Positions 23,631 through 36,560 of a stretch of 64,000 nt of DNA are shown here, in pieces. The stretch comes from Gnetum montanum (lineage: Eukaryota; Streptophyta; Gnetopsida; Gnetales; Gnetaceae), in the NCBI GenBank assembly GCA_015680685.1, contig MNCI01000135.1:16301-80300 (forward strand), in the 5' to 3' direction. The notes beneath the pieces are model-generated. The model was not told the DNA's origin. It searched no databases and saw only the letters and a program-made list of their open reading frames with translations. Both the position numbers and the translations under genes were made by a program. Position 1 is the stretch's first letter. Each line of letters begins with the position of its first letter.

Positions 23631-24504
23631 TGATGAGGCATTAATAAGTTAGATACATCAATGCATGCTCATCAATGCAACCTCATTAACGCATCCCTAT
23701 CAATACATCCTAGGATGCATTAATGTCTATGCATGAACACTACTCCTTCCAAAGCCTATATAAGTGTGTACACTAGCCATATTAATAGCACCTTTGGTTA
23801 GTCTAGTAGTTGAACTCTTGCAATTTTCTTCTATAGGACTTTAGAAAAATTTTCCTCTGACTTTTCACATCATGGATTGAATTAATTTTTTGAAATTTTA
23901 TTTAAGTGAAAAATATACCTAGATATAGTTGCATGAACAAAAATAAAATTGAGTTTTTCTCTCCATTGCAGCGCTTGGATCATCTTATGTTTACTTTCAA
24001 GGATTTTACATTACCTGCAGTTTACTTCTTGTACTTAAAGGTTTAATATTTTATTTCATAAGTAATGTGAGTATGGCCACTTCAAGCATAATATACTAAT
24101 TCTTGGTAATCTCAACAATGAATACTTGGTATGTTCAACAGTAAGCAATTGGTACCCAACAATATTGGTATACATTCAAGATGTGTAAAGAAAGTGGAAA
24201 AAAATGCTCTACATTTAGGATATTTTAGTTATTAATTAGTAATGTTAAATATTTTAACCTTCTCTTTCCTTAATACATTTTAAGATAACAATTATAAATA
24301 CAAATATCTTACACCTCAGTCACACTTAATCATATAGATAAAATTAACACAAGTGATGATTGAGAAGATAATGACCTATAACCTCATTTTTACCATCTAC
24401 AACATTAGTCACTTAAGTAGAAGGCATCCATGAAATTCATTTAGACCATGCATACATAGTTGTGAGTTTTATGGTTGGGTGTAGGATATGCCCGCTACTC
24501 ATTA
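23631..24504 (+). repeat. 3' LTR of element A
   Basis: 874 bp, TGATGAGG...CTCATTA, homologous to 211-1069. The first 100 bp contain repeated ATCAATGCAT/ACGCATCC-type words and the palindrome CATCCTAGGATG; a TATA-like CCTATATAAGT follows near 23,755. The target repeat AACAC follows at 24,505. Confidence 0.88.
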
Positions 24505-26768
24505 AACACTTACTAAAAAATGGATTTACCTTCAACTAGGATAATAATTACCAAACTACCTTCAATAGAATGAAGCAAAAAATGGCTCAATTACTAACAA
24601 TGTATCCACCATAAAATAATAAGTCATTTTACATCTATCTAGCAACTTCTAATACATCTGTAGCTTTCTTGCTTTATCAAAAATGAGACAATCAAACTGA
24701 AACACCTATCTATTACCTAAGTCATGTCCTCATTGCCTGTGAAACTCAATACACCAAAGTTGAAAAGAATTACCTAGTGCTAATCTATTCTATCAAGAAG
24801 TGGTGACACAACCTTTTATAAAGACAATGTACTATGAGTCATTTCTTCTAACATATATGAAAATAGTAGAATTACCTAATGCAAAGCCATAGTGGCTAAA
24901 TTTGATCTATATATTTTGTTTCATAGACTATGACTAAAGGATAAGCTATCACCAATTAAATGGTTGTGCTCCCTACTAAAGATAATGCAACCATAGAGCT
25001 TGAGTTTCTAGATGAACATATCAACGCTATTAAAAATATACCTAATGGATATGAAGCAATACACAACTTTAATGGGGCCTCTAATGTATATGACACCAAT
25101 GTTGAAACCATTCTCATTCATCATGTAGGTGACATCTTGTCTTTATCTCTTTTTTTTTTCACTTTTTATGTACCAATAATATGGCTGAGTATGAAGGAAT
25201 TTTCCACAAGCTTATGGTAGCCCGTAATCAAAATTTTATACGATTGATTGTTAAAGATGATTCTCAACTAGTTGTTAACTAACCAATGTCTACGCTTATA
25301 AATTTGAACATAAGTTTTCACATTATAACCTAGCCAAGAAATTATTTGAAACCTTTGAAGACATTGACATCCAACATATGCCTCACAATGAAAAATACAT
25401 TAGTAGATGTCACAGCTACTTTGGCATTAACAGTAACACCTAAAGTACTATGTAAGCTACCATCACTGATAGTGGCTTACACTAAACCCATAACATAAGA
25501 GAGCCAAGAGATATCTATTGCCAGCATAGATAATGTTAGCCAACTCAAGTAGTTCAATGATATTAAACACTCTTTATTACATGGTAGACCTCCTTAACAT
25601 TTAAATTCAACATAAATGAATGTTGTATGTAAGAGAGATAAGCAATATGCTATCATGGTGAATAACATATTTTGTTGAAAATCATATGATGATATATTAT
25701 TACTTTTCCTTAGAAAAATTGAAGCTCAAGAAATATTACAACAAGTGCAAGAAGGTCTATGTGGAGGACATGTAGGACCTAGAATCATGGCCACCAAGGT
25801 TATGTACTTAGGTTACTATTGGCCTTACATGAAGCAAGATTACATGTAAAGAGGAAAAGCTTAACACTTTTCCATGACATGACAACCTCATATATGTTCC
25901 ATCAACAGAATTATATACAACATATATAACTTGGCCCTTTCAGTGATGGGGCCTTAACATAATCAAACCTATAACATCCAAGTTATCTCATCATTACTAC
26001 CACATAGTACTTTACTAAATTAGTAGAAGTCATCCCATTGAAATAAACATCACAACAAGTCTATCAATTTATCCTTGATAACATCATTTCTAGATTTGAT
26101 CTAGTACTAATCATAGTTACAGATAACAAAGCTCAATTCAGCATTGGTAAAACAAAATTTTCCTATAAAATAGTTAGGCATGTGGCACTCATTTTCTGTG
26201 CCTTATCACCTATAGGTTAATGGTTAGGAAAAAGCTAGTAGTCATACTATAACCAACCTACTTAAGATTATGATATCAAATAACACATGTATATGGCATG
26301 AACAAATATTATATGCCTTATGGACTTATAGGAAAAATTTCCACATTCCAACTAGTATTATGCATTATAGCCTTCTATATGGTTCCAAAGTCATCTTTCC
26401 CCTAGAATTACAAATTCAATCTTTAAGATCAACCTTATCTAACTACATTAATGAAGGTTAAAATAATACACAATGCATCATCAACCTTAACTCAATGGAG
26501 GAGCATCACTTACAAGCACTCGCTGGCATTGAACACTACCAAGAGAAGAAAAAGTAACAACATCACTTCAACTAAAATCAACAAAGCATTAAAGAGAATG
26601 AATTAGTCCTAAAAGATATCTATTAACCTACTAACAAGTTTGTACCAAATTGTGAGGGGACATTTCTAGTAACTAAGGCCTTCAGCAATGGTGCATTCAA
26701 AATTGTTAACATGGATGGAGCTGAGCTATCCAATCTAAGAAATCACTCATATCTAAAACCATATAATA
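24505..26768 (+). pseudogene. Element B (Tat-like Gypsy): RNase H and integrase
   Basis: Continues the RT of 1-210. The first blocks are the RT/RNase H connection (FYIYLATSNTSVAFLLYQ, PIYYLSHVLIACETQYTKVE, about 24,630-24,800). Next is the duplicated RNase H typical of Tat elements: FNGASNVYDTNVETILI (about 25,060-25,120) and NNMAEYEGIFHKLMVARNQN (about 25,170-25,230). Integrase follows: GLCGGHV...MYLGYYWPYMKQD (about 25,755-25,840), FILDNIISRFDL and IVTDNKAQF (about 26,060-26,140), the ALWTYRKNFHIPTS block (about 26,310-26,360), and a C terminus FLVTKAFSNGAFKIVNMDGA ending near 26,768. Stops and frameshifts throughout. Confidence 0.85.
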
Positions 26769-29124
26769 CCTAACACTAGCATTATTTTTCTTATGTTTAT
26801 TTATATTTATATTAACAAGTTAAGCTAGGTATAGATAAAATAACCACATCTCATTACACAACTACAAACAAGTAAGCAAATGCATCCCTTTCGATGCTCC
26901 CTTTACCATTTTTTCTCTTTGAGAATGACTAAAATATAGTATAAACATTACTAACTCTACTAAGCATGCATGCTTAGGAAGCTTTAAATATTGCTCTATT
27001 ACTAACACCTATGTTAAAACTACTTAAACATGTGTTTCAAGCATAGACATAACATATCCTCTATTTCCACCTCTCCATGTCATTGCATGTGGCAATCTTT
27101 TTGAAATGGTTAGTTTATGTCTTCCTAGTTGTGTTGCCAGAGTATTCCAAAAGTTGTTTGAATGGTTCTATTCATTGAAGCACCAAGTTACCTTGTACCT
27201 TAATCACATCTTACTTTATTAAGATTTTTTAACCATGTTAACCAAATTTTCCTCAATCTTTTCCCCCTACTTATCTCATTTCACAATAATATTTGCAAAC
27301 ACATTTTCAGCTATCAAACTTTTCCTCATACAATAGTTTTATTCATCCATTCCCTTACTCCACCCATGTGAATTATTAACCTTGTGCCATGTGACAATAG
27401 TAAATACATGTATCTAAATGTTTAACATAATCATGATGACACTAAATCATTTTAAATGTTTAGTGTTAAATAGAAATGTTGCCTAAATCTACTACAGAAT
27501 TTTTGCAAGCATGGTAAAAATATTTTTACTTCCTAAAAAAAGATGGAGAAAGAAAAAGGAATTGCCATGAAGTTCAACCAAGGTTGAAGTATGAATATTA
27601 CAAAATTAACACTAAGTTCATCATAATGAAGCATTTTTTCCCTAAAGACATCCACAAATGACCAAATTACATCCAACCTAATTATCTCAAGAAAAAAGGA
27701 AAAAAGAAGAGAGTCATTGACACATCATTTGTAGCACCATATTATGGCTAGACACCTATGAATCAAAGTCACGATGGTCATCCCTTTCATGCTCAAAATC
27801 TTTCCCAAATACCTCATTAATTCCTAATATTAGCCTTGCACGCCCCTCTATTAACAATTTTCAACATCCATAAAAGCAAGTGTGACCTAGAAGTGTGTGC
27901 AATAAATCTACAATGGTATTTTATCATTCCTTATTGATATCTGTTGAGTCTAAACTCAAAACATCAATAAAGAGAGGCCAATGAAACACCTCAAAAGAAA
28001 CTAATTTGTAGCCCAAAACATAAAATCCATGTCTATGAAGTTTACTTATAACTTTGAAATGAAGATCATGCATGAAAGTAGCCTTTTATCTACTTCTCAA
28101 AAAGTCATTTTATGGTCTTTTTTACTTAAATTCTTCTAAATTTAACCTTAGTGTAAAATGTAAGAGTTTCAATGTGAATTGAGTCCAACATATTTTTGTT
28201 CATAGCATATGTTTCAAACTACATTAGAAAGTACACTGCAAAAGTTAACTTTCGGAAGGGTATGGTTTCTCATCACACATAATAGCTTACCTAACTACTT
28301 CAATGTGAAAATAGTATGCTCCATGCCTACAAAAGACACAACTAACACATTACATGGCAATTTTGGCATTTTAAAACCTTTGAGAAGATTTAGAGACCTA
28401 AGTTAGAATTCAGAAATTTTCATCAAAGAGTAGCATAAACTAGTGGTGCTAATCTTGGATCCTAATTTGCATTCATCTTAGAACTTGAAGCAATTCCTCT
28501 TCTTTATGCTCAAAAAGGAGAGTCCTAAACAAGCCCACCTTGCAATAGAACTTTCACAAAGTGAGATCATCCTAGAAGTAGGATATTAAGACACCTCATT
28601 AAGTTCCATGCTTGAAATAGTTCCTCTATCATTTTCAAGAATAGATCAACACCAAAGTCATGTAGCATCAAATGAACCTCTATAACTAGAGAAGCCTTGA
28701 AACCTCTACCTTATATCCAAGCATGTAGCATTCCTTAGACACTCTATGCCCATATCTATGCTCTCTAAACTTTTTTGCATACTTTAATACAAGTTTATAG
28801 TTATATTTTTTAGTTATCTTTATTTTATTGCAATGTTCACATTTGTTCTATTTCTTGTCAAAGATCTACTAGATCTAGAAATTATATTATAGTTACATGT
28901 TTTCAATGTTTTTTTATGCATTTTGCATCTTTTTCCCATCCATAATCCCTTAATGAATTGAGCTTTATCTATTGTGTTATTGCTAAAGATATTTGGTCTT
29001 CTAGCACCCAAATCCTTTCCATCACTACAAAGAATCATTAATAAAGAGTTAGTAGGAAAACCAATAGTTGTGAGGTAATAATAAGACCTTCTACTCTACT
29101 AACCTTCTTCTTAGAGCTAGGTAA
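26769..29124. other. Unassigned AT-rich sequence
   Basis: After the integrase of element B no domain, LTR pair or RNA gene could be supported. The 3' LTR of element B should be in or beyond this stretch, but no second copy is in the window to define it. Small open frames (28,209-28,406, 28,820-29,038) have no recognisable motifs. Confidence 0.4.
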
Positions 29125-30193
29125 TGTTGACCTTTTGGTATGTCAAAATCTTGGAAAATTAAGACTTTGGAAAGTGTATGTATGAGATCTTACAAGAGCA
29201 TGATGAGATTAAGATAAGAGTATGTTGAGACCCAGATGAAAGCTGAGTTATCAATTTGAAGTAACAAAGTTTCAACCAATATTACAAGAACTTGGAAGAA
29301 ATCATAGGGATGTACAACATCTAGAAGTCAAAAAAAGGTGTTCTATTATCTTCAAGAACATCCTAGAAGAATAGCAAACATCCCAGTTGCAAAGCTTAGT
29401 TTTAGGCTAGATGTCCCAAAAAAATAGCAAATGTCCCAAGTATTACTAAGACATCCTAGTCAAGACATGTCATGTTAGATGTCTCAATTTAAGTAAGACA
29501 TCTCACCTACAAGCATTTGAAAGTTAGTAAGATGTCTCAAGCTTGAGTAAGACGTCCCAACTAGCCATTTTCTAACCATTGTATGAACTCCAATGGTCAT
29601 TTCACAATGACAAAGGCTATAAAAGAGATTATATCTTTATGGAAAATAAAAAGCACAGTTCACATAAACATTCCCATCATTGTATACATCTAGTGAAGTT
29701 TTTGTACTTCACTTATTTATTTTGTAGTAGATCATGTAATTGTTGAGAACCTCAAAGCAAGAACTATGTAATTTGAGTACATTCTCTCCTTGATCTTTCT
29801 ATCATTCCTTTGTAAGCCATACAAGGATTCCATTATTCTTATGGTAATACATACTTGAGCTTGTTGGGACCTTGAGGGGTTAGGTGTGTTTCTAAGTAAA
29901 AACACCTTAAGCAAAGCTCAAAATATTATAAGGTTATGCAATCCTTAAACCCACATTTTTAGCTTGTTAGGACCATGTGGGATTCAATGTGTTTCTATGT
30001 ATAAAAAACCATTAAGGAGCTCAGACTTTGTAAAGGTTATGATGTCCTTGAAACCACATTTTTGAAAAAATACACTTCGGAGGTGTACAAGGGTTCTATC
30101 CTTAACCATGTACATCTATGTGCAATTTTTATTGTAGTTTTGATTTTAATTGGTGAAACATATTCAGAATCCCTTCTAAGTTCTAGATCTTCA
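29125..30193 (+). repeat. 5' LTR of the gag-only Copia element
   Basis: Starts TGTTGACCTTTTGG and ends AGATCTTCA. The U3 contains many imperfect copies of a GATGTCCCAA / GACATCC word between about 29,320 and 29,570. A TATA-like CTATAAAAGAG lies near 29,610. Homologous along its length to 33,061-34,157. Confidence 0.9.
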
Positions 30194-30195
30194 AG

Positions 30196-30208
30196 TGGTA
30201 TTAGAGCC
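30196..30208 (+). other. Primer binding site (initiator Met type)
   Basis: TGGTATTAGAGCC, two bases after the LTR. It differs by one base from the standard TGGTATCAGAGC complementary to plant initiator tRNA-Met. Confidence 0.85.
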
Positions 30209-30244
30209 TAGTACTCTTACTTTTGATCATAATATCTTAGGATT

Positions 30245-31520
30245 GAAGGATGGAAGAAACATCATACAACAAGCCACCAATGTTGGAAGGCTTGAATGCA
30301 AGGATTCTTTGAATCCATGAAATTCAAAGTTTAGGAATCTAGCCTAGAGGGATACACTCCATCCACCAAAAACACTACAAGTGCTACAAAACCAAGAAGT
30401 GGACTCAAGATGAGAAAGATAAGTTTATGTTTGATTCTAAAGTAACAAAATCGTCTTTAATATGCTTTAAGTAAATCTAAGTTCAATAGAGCAATGGGTT
30501 TCAAAACTACCAAAGAGATTTCAAAGGTTCTAGAAGTTACTATGAAGGTCCATCTATTATTAAGTAATCCAAGCTTCTAGTTTCACAAAGTAAATATGAC
30601 AAATTAAAAATGAAAGGAGAGAAGATAAAAGATTACTTTTCTAGAGCAAGTGACTTAGTTGTAGCTATCAGAGCAACAAGAAAGGTTCTACCTAAAAGTG
30701 ATGTTATTATCAAAATGATAAGAACCTTGTAGCCTAAATTCAGACCTAAAGTAATAGCCATGAAGAAGATTAAGGGCTTCTTAGTCTTGAAGTTTGAAGA
30801 ACTTTAAAGTACACTTATAACTTATAAGATGAATCTCATAAGTGAAGGTGCAATCAAAGAAAAACCCATTACTCTCAAAAGGTCATCAAAGGAGAAGAAT
30901 CCATCTAATCATAAAATAAACAATGAAGATCAATGAAGACTTCAAGTACTGCTAGAACAAAAATGAAAGAGCTTCAATCAAACTTGCATGAAGGGTAAAG
31001 AAAAAAGGAAACATTTCAAAAATTATAATCTTGATGCATCTTCTATAGAATGTTGGATTTATCGTGATAGAGGCCATGTGACCTCCAAATGTCCAAGTGT
31101 TGGCAAGTTGCAAAAGAATTATCCCTCCAAAGATGAAATGAAAGGGAAATTTTCTACTCCAACTACAATGAAGAACATAGTGAGAAGGAAGTGGATAATA
31201 CTACTATAGATTCACATCTTTTTTTCATGGATCTTGCACATGAAAATTTCACAAAATATTTTGAAGAGCCTAAAAGAAATACTAAGGACAAGTACAATAT
31301 GATGCATGAGGAAATTATTTCTTTTTGGAATTTATGCATAAACATGAGAAGAACTCTATATCAGTCCTCTCATTTCAAAGAACACAAGCATGAAGAAGTA
31401 GCAACCTCAAATGAAATGAAATATTTAAATAGATACATTAATGACAAAAAATGTAAGGATCAATTTCATGAAAAGGAGGTACTCAACAATGGAGGACCTC
31501 ATCCTAAACATCAATAATCA
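30245..31520 (+). pseudogene. Copia gag (UBN2-type) with zinc knuckle
   Basis: Starts near the ATG at 30,250 (METSYNKPPMLEGLN-like after GGATGGAAGAAACATC). UBN2-family gag blocks follow: SQSKYDKLKMKGEKIKDYFS, DVIIKMIRTL-PKFRPKVIAM, KGFLVLKFEEL (about 30,590-30,810). A zinc knuckle lies at about 31,050-31,095 with CWIYRDRGHVTSKCP; the second Cys of CX2C is Tyr, so metal binding is impaired. The tail (31,191-31,517) is a charged region like the spacer that normally leads to protease. Scattered stops interrupt the first half. Confidence 0.85.
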
Positions 31521-33046
31521 TACTACTATTTATAAGCAACCAAGATACATAATGGTAAGTATGATTGTAATCTTTATTCCTTCACCTGCTAAATGTAGTC
31601 TTGGTTAGTTTATTTCTAGAAATACTAGTGGTATGAAACTCTATTTAATGGATGTCATTGATTGGAAATCTTAGTAAATCCAAAGAAATCCTCACTTGAT
31701 CTTACAATATGTTGAGTTGCAAATAGAAGAAAATGACCGTCAAGGCTCTAGTAGACATTAAATTGGTTATTGATTGATGAAGTTTCAAAAACCATAAACA
31801 GACATGTCTCCATACTTGATCTTGGCATTGCAATACAGATTTAGTACTATGATGACTATTGATGCATAATTTGATACTAGGAATAAAGAATGCATCTCTA
31901 CAAGTAGCAAGATGATCCAAGAAGAGGATACTATTTTGTAATAGATGCATTGAATTTGGAGAAGCTAGGGGAAAGTCTGGTACATGTGCAAGGGGATCCT
32001 ATCCCTTATCTACAACCATCATTTTCTTGGGGCCACCTATGTAATGGGAGATTTCTAAGACTCTCATAAACATTCAAGTAGCAAGACTTTCCACTTTCAC
32101 ACTTATAACAAAATGAGAAAATAGAGTCTTACAACCCTACTCAACTATGTTGGATTCTAGCAATGGCTCAAAGCTAAAATTGTAAGTACAAGATTAAGTT
32201 TTTATATTACCTTAAGAAGTGTTCTTTAATGCTAGACTTTAGATATATATACCTGATATGATACGACATATTGTTGAGATATCAGGCATGATAGGTATGG
32301 AGCTATTCCTTCTTATGGATGCTTAATCCTTTTTGAGATATTGATTTGAGCATATTTTAATTTTTTTCCCTGCTAGTATTTTCATGGTAATCTATAATTT
32401 CTCTCTCCTTGCAATGGAATTAATTTGCATTATCTTTTTGCTGATGTTTGAGAAGAAGAAGAGATTTTAGAGTTAAGTTCATGAGGTGACTTACTTTACA
32501 TTTGGTAATAGTTTGTATATGGTAAATACTATTTGCTGAGACTTGGTTATTATTACTGTGGACATAGTCTTCATACTTATATGACTAATCTTGATTTAAT
32601 ATTTTTGGCATATACAGTAGATAGTGTTCTTAATAGCTTTCCTATATGATATATTCTTGGATACATACTTTTGTTTATCATGACATGATGTTTCAAAGAC
32701 AAGATACTTGTTTTTCAATGCTTAGCCTTTTATTTTACATGGAAGCTTTCCTGGATAGCAATTGAAAGGCTTTGATTATATTTTTTTTAGTGCTTAATAT
32801 ATTATATACTTTGGACTTGCATGTCAGATAGGATTGGATATTTTTTGTTGTGACTAATTCATGGTTAGCCCTATGAGATCATTTCTAATGGATGTGTAAT
32901 GATTAATTGTTATCCATCTCCTTTTCAATTCTTGTTGCCATAGGATTACTCTTTAGCATTTTATATAATTGTGATTTTAATTGCCTATCTAATACTATTT
33001 ATTATGTTATTATGTTAATCTATTTTCTCAAGTTTTTAACATTACC
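31521..33046. other. Non-coding interior of the gag-only Copia element
   Basis: AT-rich, no pol blocks in any frame by inspection. It ends in a purine-rich tract before the 3' LTR. Confidence 0.6.
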
Positions 33047-33060
33047 AAAAAGGGGAAGAT

Positions 33061-34157
33061 TGTTGACATTTTGGAATGTCAAAATCTTGGAAAATGGAGA
33101 ATTTGGAGAGTGTACATATGAGATCTTGTAGGAGCATGATGAAATCCATATAAGAGCATGTTGAGACCAATATGAGAGCTAAGTTGTCAATCTCAAGTAA
33201 CAAAGTCTCAACCAAGATTGTAAGAACTTGGAAGAAGTCACAAGGATGTACGACATCTAGAAGTCAAAAGAAGATGCTCCAGTGTTTGCTAGAACATCCT
33301 AGAATAATAGAAGATGTCTTAGTTGCAAAGCTCAATTTCAAGCTAGACGTCCTAGAAAAATAGCAGATGTCCCAAGTGTTGTTGAGATGTCCCAATCAAG
33401 ACGTCTCATGTAAGATGTCCTAATAAAAGTGACATGTTCCACTTGAAAGCATATGAAAGTTAGTAAGACATCTCAAGCTTGAATGAGATGTTCAACCTAG
33501 CCATTTTCTAACCATTGTATGAACTCCAATGATCATTTGACAATGACAAAGGCTATGAAATAGATGATATAATTGTGGAAAATAAAAGTCACTATTCACA
33601 TGAATATTTCCATCATTGTATACATCTAGTGAAATTTTTATACTTTAATTCTTTATTTTTTAGTAGAGTATTGTAATTGTTGAGAGCCTCAAAGTAAGTA
33701 ATATGTAATTCGAGTACACGATCTTCTTGATCTTTCTTTTCTCCCTTTGTAAGCCTTGCAAGATTGATGTGCTTCTTGTAGAAAGGCATCCTTGAGCTTG
33801 TTGGAACCTTAAGGGGTTGGGTGTGTTTCTGAGCAAATACACCCCAAGCGAAGCTCAAGATATTCTAAAGGTTGTCCAATCCTTGAAATAATATTTTGTG
33901 CCTATTGGGACCTTGCAAGGATGGGTGTGTTTCTATGTCAAAACAACCCTTGTAGAGCTCAAACCTTATAAAGGTTGTGGTTTCCTTGAAACCATGTTTT
34001 TGAAGAAACAAAGTTCGAAGGTATGCAAGGATTCTACCCTCAAAATGTGCACATACCTACATTGGTGAATCATGTACATCTATGTGTAGTTTTTATTACA
34101 ATTTTGATTTTAATTGGTGTAACTTATTCAACCCCTCTTCTAAGTTCTCAATCTTCA
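33061..34157 (+). repeat. 3' LTR of the gag-only Copia element
   Basis: 1,097 bp homologous to 29,125-30,193, TGTTGACATTTTGG...AATCTTCA. The same run of GATGTCC-like words lies at about 33,250-33,500. The TATA region reads GGCTATGAAATAG (TATA word damaged), unlike the 5' copy. Confidence 0.9.
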
Positions 34158-34162
34158 AGTAA

Positions 34163-35454
34163 CCTAAGTTTGATAATCCTTATCTTGTTCACCAATTCTT
34201 CTTATTATTTATAATCAAAGTTTAGTCTCTTAGAAGTCCAAATATCACCCATACATAAGCTTATTAAGGCCAATTCAAAAAAATACACCATTTCAATCTT
34301 TGAAAACTATGAAAATCAAACTTATTTTTTGCACTAGAAACCATGTCTAGTCTGTAATACTAATTGAAAAGATTTCAATGGTAGCAATTTCACGTTAATT
34401 AGACTTACAGTTTAAGAGATATCGAGGTTTGAAATTTCTTGTAAATTTTGTTTTAATAAAATTGAAACTTAAAACTATATAAAGTTAAAAATATATTTAA
34501 AATAAAAATATAACTTAATTTCAAAAGTTGGGTTCAAGAATTAAATCCATAACATTAAAACCTAGAAATCTAAGTCTCAAAGATCATTACACAAGCAATC
34601 AAGCTAAGTGTTCTATTTGTGATAAAGAGAGCACATCATAATAATGTATCACTTTTAAATTTTAAATTAAAAAATTAAAAAATAAATGAAAAATATTTTT
34701 TGTAGTCATGCTGATCGACAAGGATTGTGTTAACCCATGAAAGGGCCACAATGCCCTACAAGGAGTACACTATCTATAAAAGGGCCACGTAGCCCTCATG
34801 GTTGTGCCTTCACCTCCAAGCCTATGCTACAAGTTTGTCATTACACAATCGCCTCCAAACTTACACCACCAATTTTTTGTCATATTGTCATCCTTGTTTC
34901 TTGCCATCACCTTGCTTGCTATACTCTACTGCTACCCAATCTCCTTGTGCTCGTTGCTTACCCCTGGCCATCGCAACCTCCTTCTTCCTACCTCTTATTT
35001 ACGTTACCCACTTGGTATTTTTCTATGCAATCAAATCTGTCACTACCAACCATTGTCGTGTCATACCTACTTGCTAGCTCCAACTTCCCATGCCCTACCT
35101 TACTATCCTACACCTGCCTTCTACATTTTTCTTTCAATTTTCACCTTACCTACCCATCCCCCTTAAACCCTCATTGTGAAATCTACTAAGATTTGTGACA
35201 ATACACATCCATAGATACTATGAGCACCCCAAATTCATACTACCATATTTGCAGTAATAGTGATCTATGATGTTCACAGGCATCGTGACCAAGATAGATG
35301 CCTACTAAAAATGGGTAGCCAAATTTTTAAAAAGTCCATTAAATTTAAAAATTTCATCAATTGATGAAATAATTTTACTTTTGGGCCTAGGCAAGATAGA
35401 ACAAGTCTTAAATAATTATTACTTTGGACATTTAAATAAATCTAGGAATTTTCT
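34163..35454. other. Unassigned sequence including a C-rich open stretch
   Basis: AT-rich start, then 34,730-35,190 is noticeably C-rich on the + strand with overlapping open frames in all three + frames. That pattern reflects composition and paucity of T-A-A/G words rather than a gene. A near-repeated AAAGGGCCAC...CCCT phrase occurs twice (about 34,740 and 34,779). Confidence 0.35.
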
Positions 35455-35570
35455 CAGGTAGTTAGATGATTAAGCCTTAAGAGTTAATTCTAGAAAATGG
35501 AAGGTCATGTGTTTAAACCTTAGCTTCAAAATTTTAACTTTTAACACTTAATTTTATTAACATCAAATTT
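35455..35570 (+). repeat. Possible tRNA-derived SINE fragment
   Basis: GTAGTTAGATGATTAAGCC followed about 32 bases later by GGTCATGTGTTTAAACC resembles a degenerate RNA polymerase III A box and B box. The AT-rich tail looks similar to sequence following a B-box-like word on the minus strand at about 40,330-40,400. No clear target duplication. Confidence 0.35.
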
Positions 35571-36560
35571 TAAATCATTTATATTTTTAGTAAAATCTTT
35601 TAAATGCCATAACTTTCCCTTAAAGGTCTACTTCTAGTAAATGAATGGTCATTTCTAGTAGATTTTGACCTTTTAGATGTAATGGAAAAGTTAGATTTGC
35701 TATATGGGATCTTAAAAATTAATTTCTAATTTGATCTTTTAAAATATTCCTTAAGATCCTCAAAAGCTTAATTTAGCATAACTCCAACTTTTGATGTCCA
35801 TATCTAATATATAAATAGTCATTTTTGATATTTTTTAGCATTGTAAATCCAATGGTGATGTCAGATTGATCATCTAGAAGATAATAATTCGAAAATAGTT
35901 TAAATCATATCTTAGTAGGTCATAACCTAGATCAACTAACCTAGCCTAGTAATCTAATGATTGATATTAACAAGTCTAACCAATTTTAGCCATCTTGGAT
36001 CTTACAAATAGGTAATTAAGCTATATGTATAGCTTGATGTAGGTAACCAACTCCTAGTGTGTCATTAGGTACATTGCCAAAGTCTGTGAAGATAGAAAGA
36101 TTATTATGAGTTAAAGAAATGTAGTCAATCATTAGTAACCTAATGAATCAAATAGTTGAAGAATTAGTTGGTAAACTAATACAATGAAGATTTATATTAA
36201 TCCAACCAAAAACTAGATCAATTTCGCAAAGATCGATAATCATGAAGAATCATAGCCTTACCCTGACAAGGTGTATGATACCCATGAGAGGAAATGAGCC
36301 AAGTGAGAATTTAGGAATAAGTATGAAGATAGTGGCATATAATGCACTTGCAAGGTTCCTTGCCAATAAAATACAATACCTGCTGTGTTTAGCTTAGGCC
36401 TTGGACTAGCATGAAGATTAATACTAATGCATCCTAGAAGAATTGCAAAACATGAATGTTTATGTTCTTTATTTACAAGAAGTCTTTCCATGGAAATTTT
36501 TATACCAATTCCAACATAATTTAGGAAAGTTGGCATATGAAGATGTCTACAAGTAAAAAG
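35571..36560. other. Unassigned AT-rich sequence
   Basis: No domain or structured repeat supported. The minus-strand open frame at 36,258-36,536 has no recognisable motif. Confidence 0.35.

Larger units (their letters stand above)
211..24504 (+). mobile_element. Element A: complete Athila-like Ty3/Gypsy retrotransposon with nested insertions
   Basis: A 24.3-kb LTR retrotransposon, inactive and old. LTRs are 211-1069 and 23,631-24,504, with TGATGA-type start and CTCATCA/CTCATTA end. It is flanked by identical 5-bp direct repeats AACAC (206-210 and 24,505-24,509). Order on the + strand: LTR, degenerate tRNA-Asp-type primer site, gag, protease, RT, RNase H, integrase, 3' coiled-coil ORF, purine tract, LTR. 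Pol blocks such as GTFAY, VFMDE, KSHLMVQGIVLGH and FIKDF match the Athila lineage best. The host element B reads on directly across the duplication. Insertions at 6,316-9,182 and 11,681-16,048, and probably the unit ending at 18,474, inflate its length. Many stops and frameshifts are present. Confidence 0.88.
29125..34157 (+). mobile_element. Non-autonomous Ty1/Copia element with gag but no pol
   Basis: Two direct LTRs of about 1.07 and 1.10 kb, an initiator-Met primer site, a Copia gag, and a polypurine tract (AAAAGGGGAAGAT, just before 33,061) enclose only 2.87 kb. No protease, integrase or RT blocks can be found in 31,520-33,040, so pol was lost or replaced. Flanking bases are GGTAA (29,120-29,124) and AGTAA (34,158-34,162), a 4/5 match. 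It would depend on a related full element for copying. Confidence 0.85.

Noticed and set aside
34737-35189. Three overlapping open frames of 90-150 codons on the + strand
   Set aside because: All three + frames are open at once and the proteins are low-complexity Leu/Ser/Thr/Pro/Cys-rich, as expected from a C-rich, purine-poor strand. No motif, no splice or promoter support.
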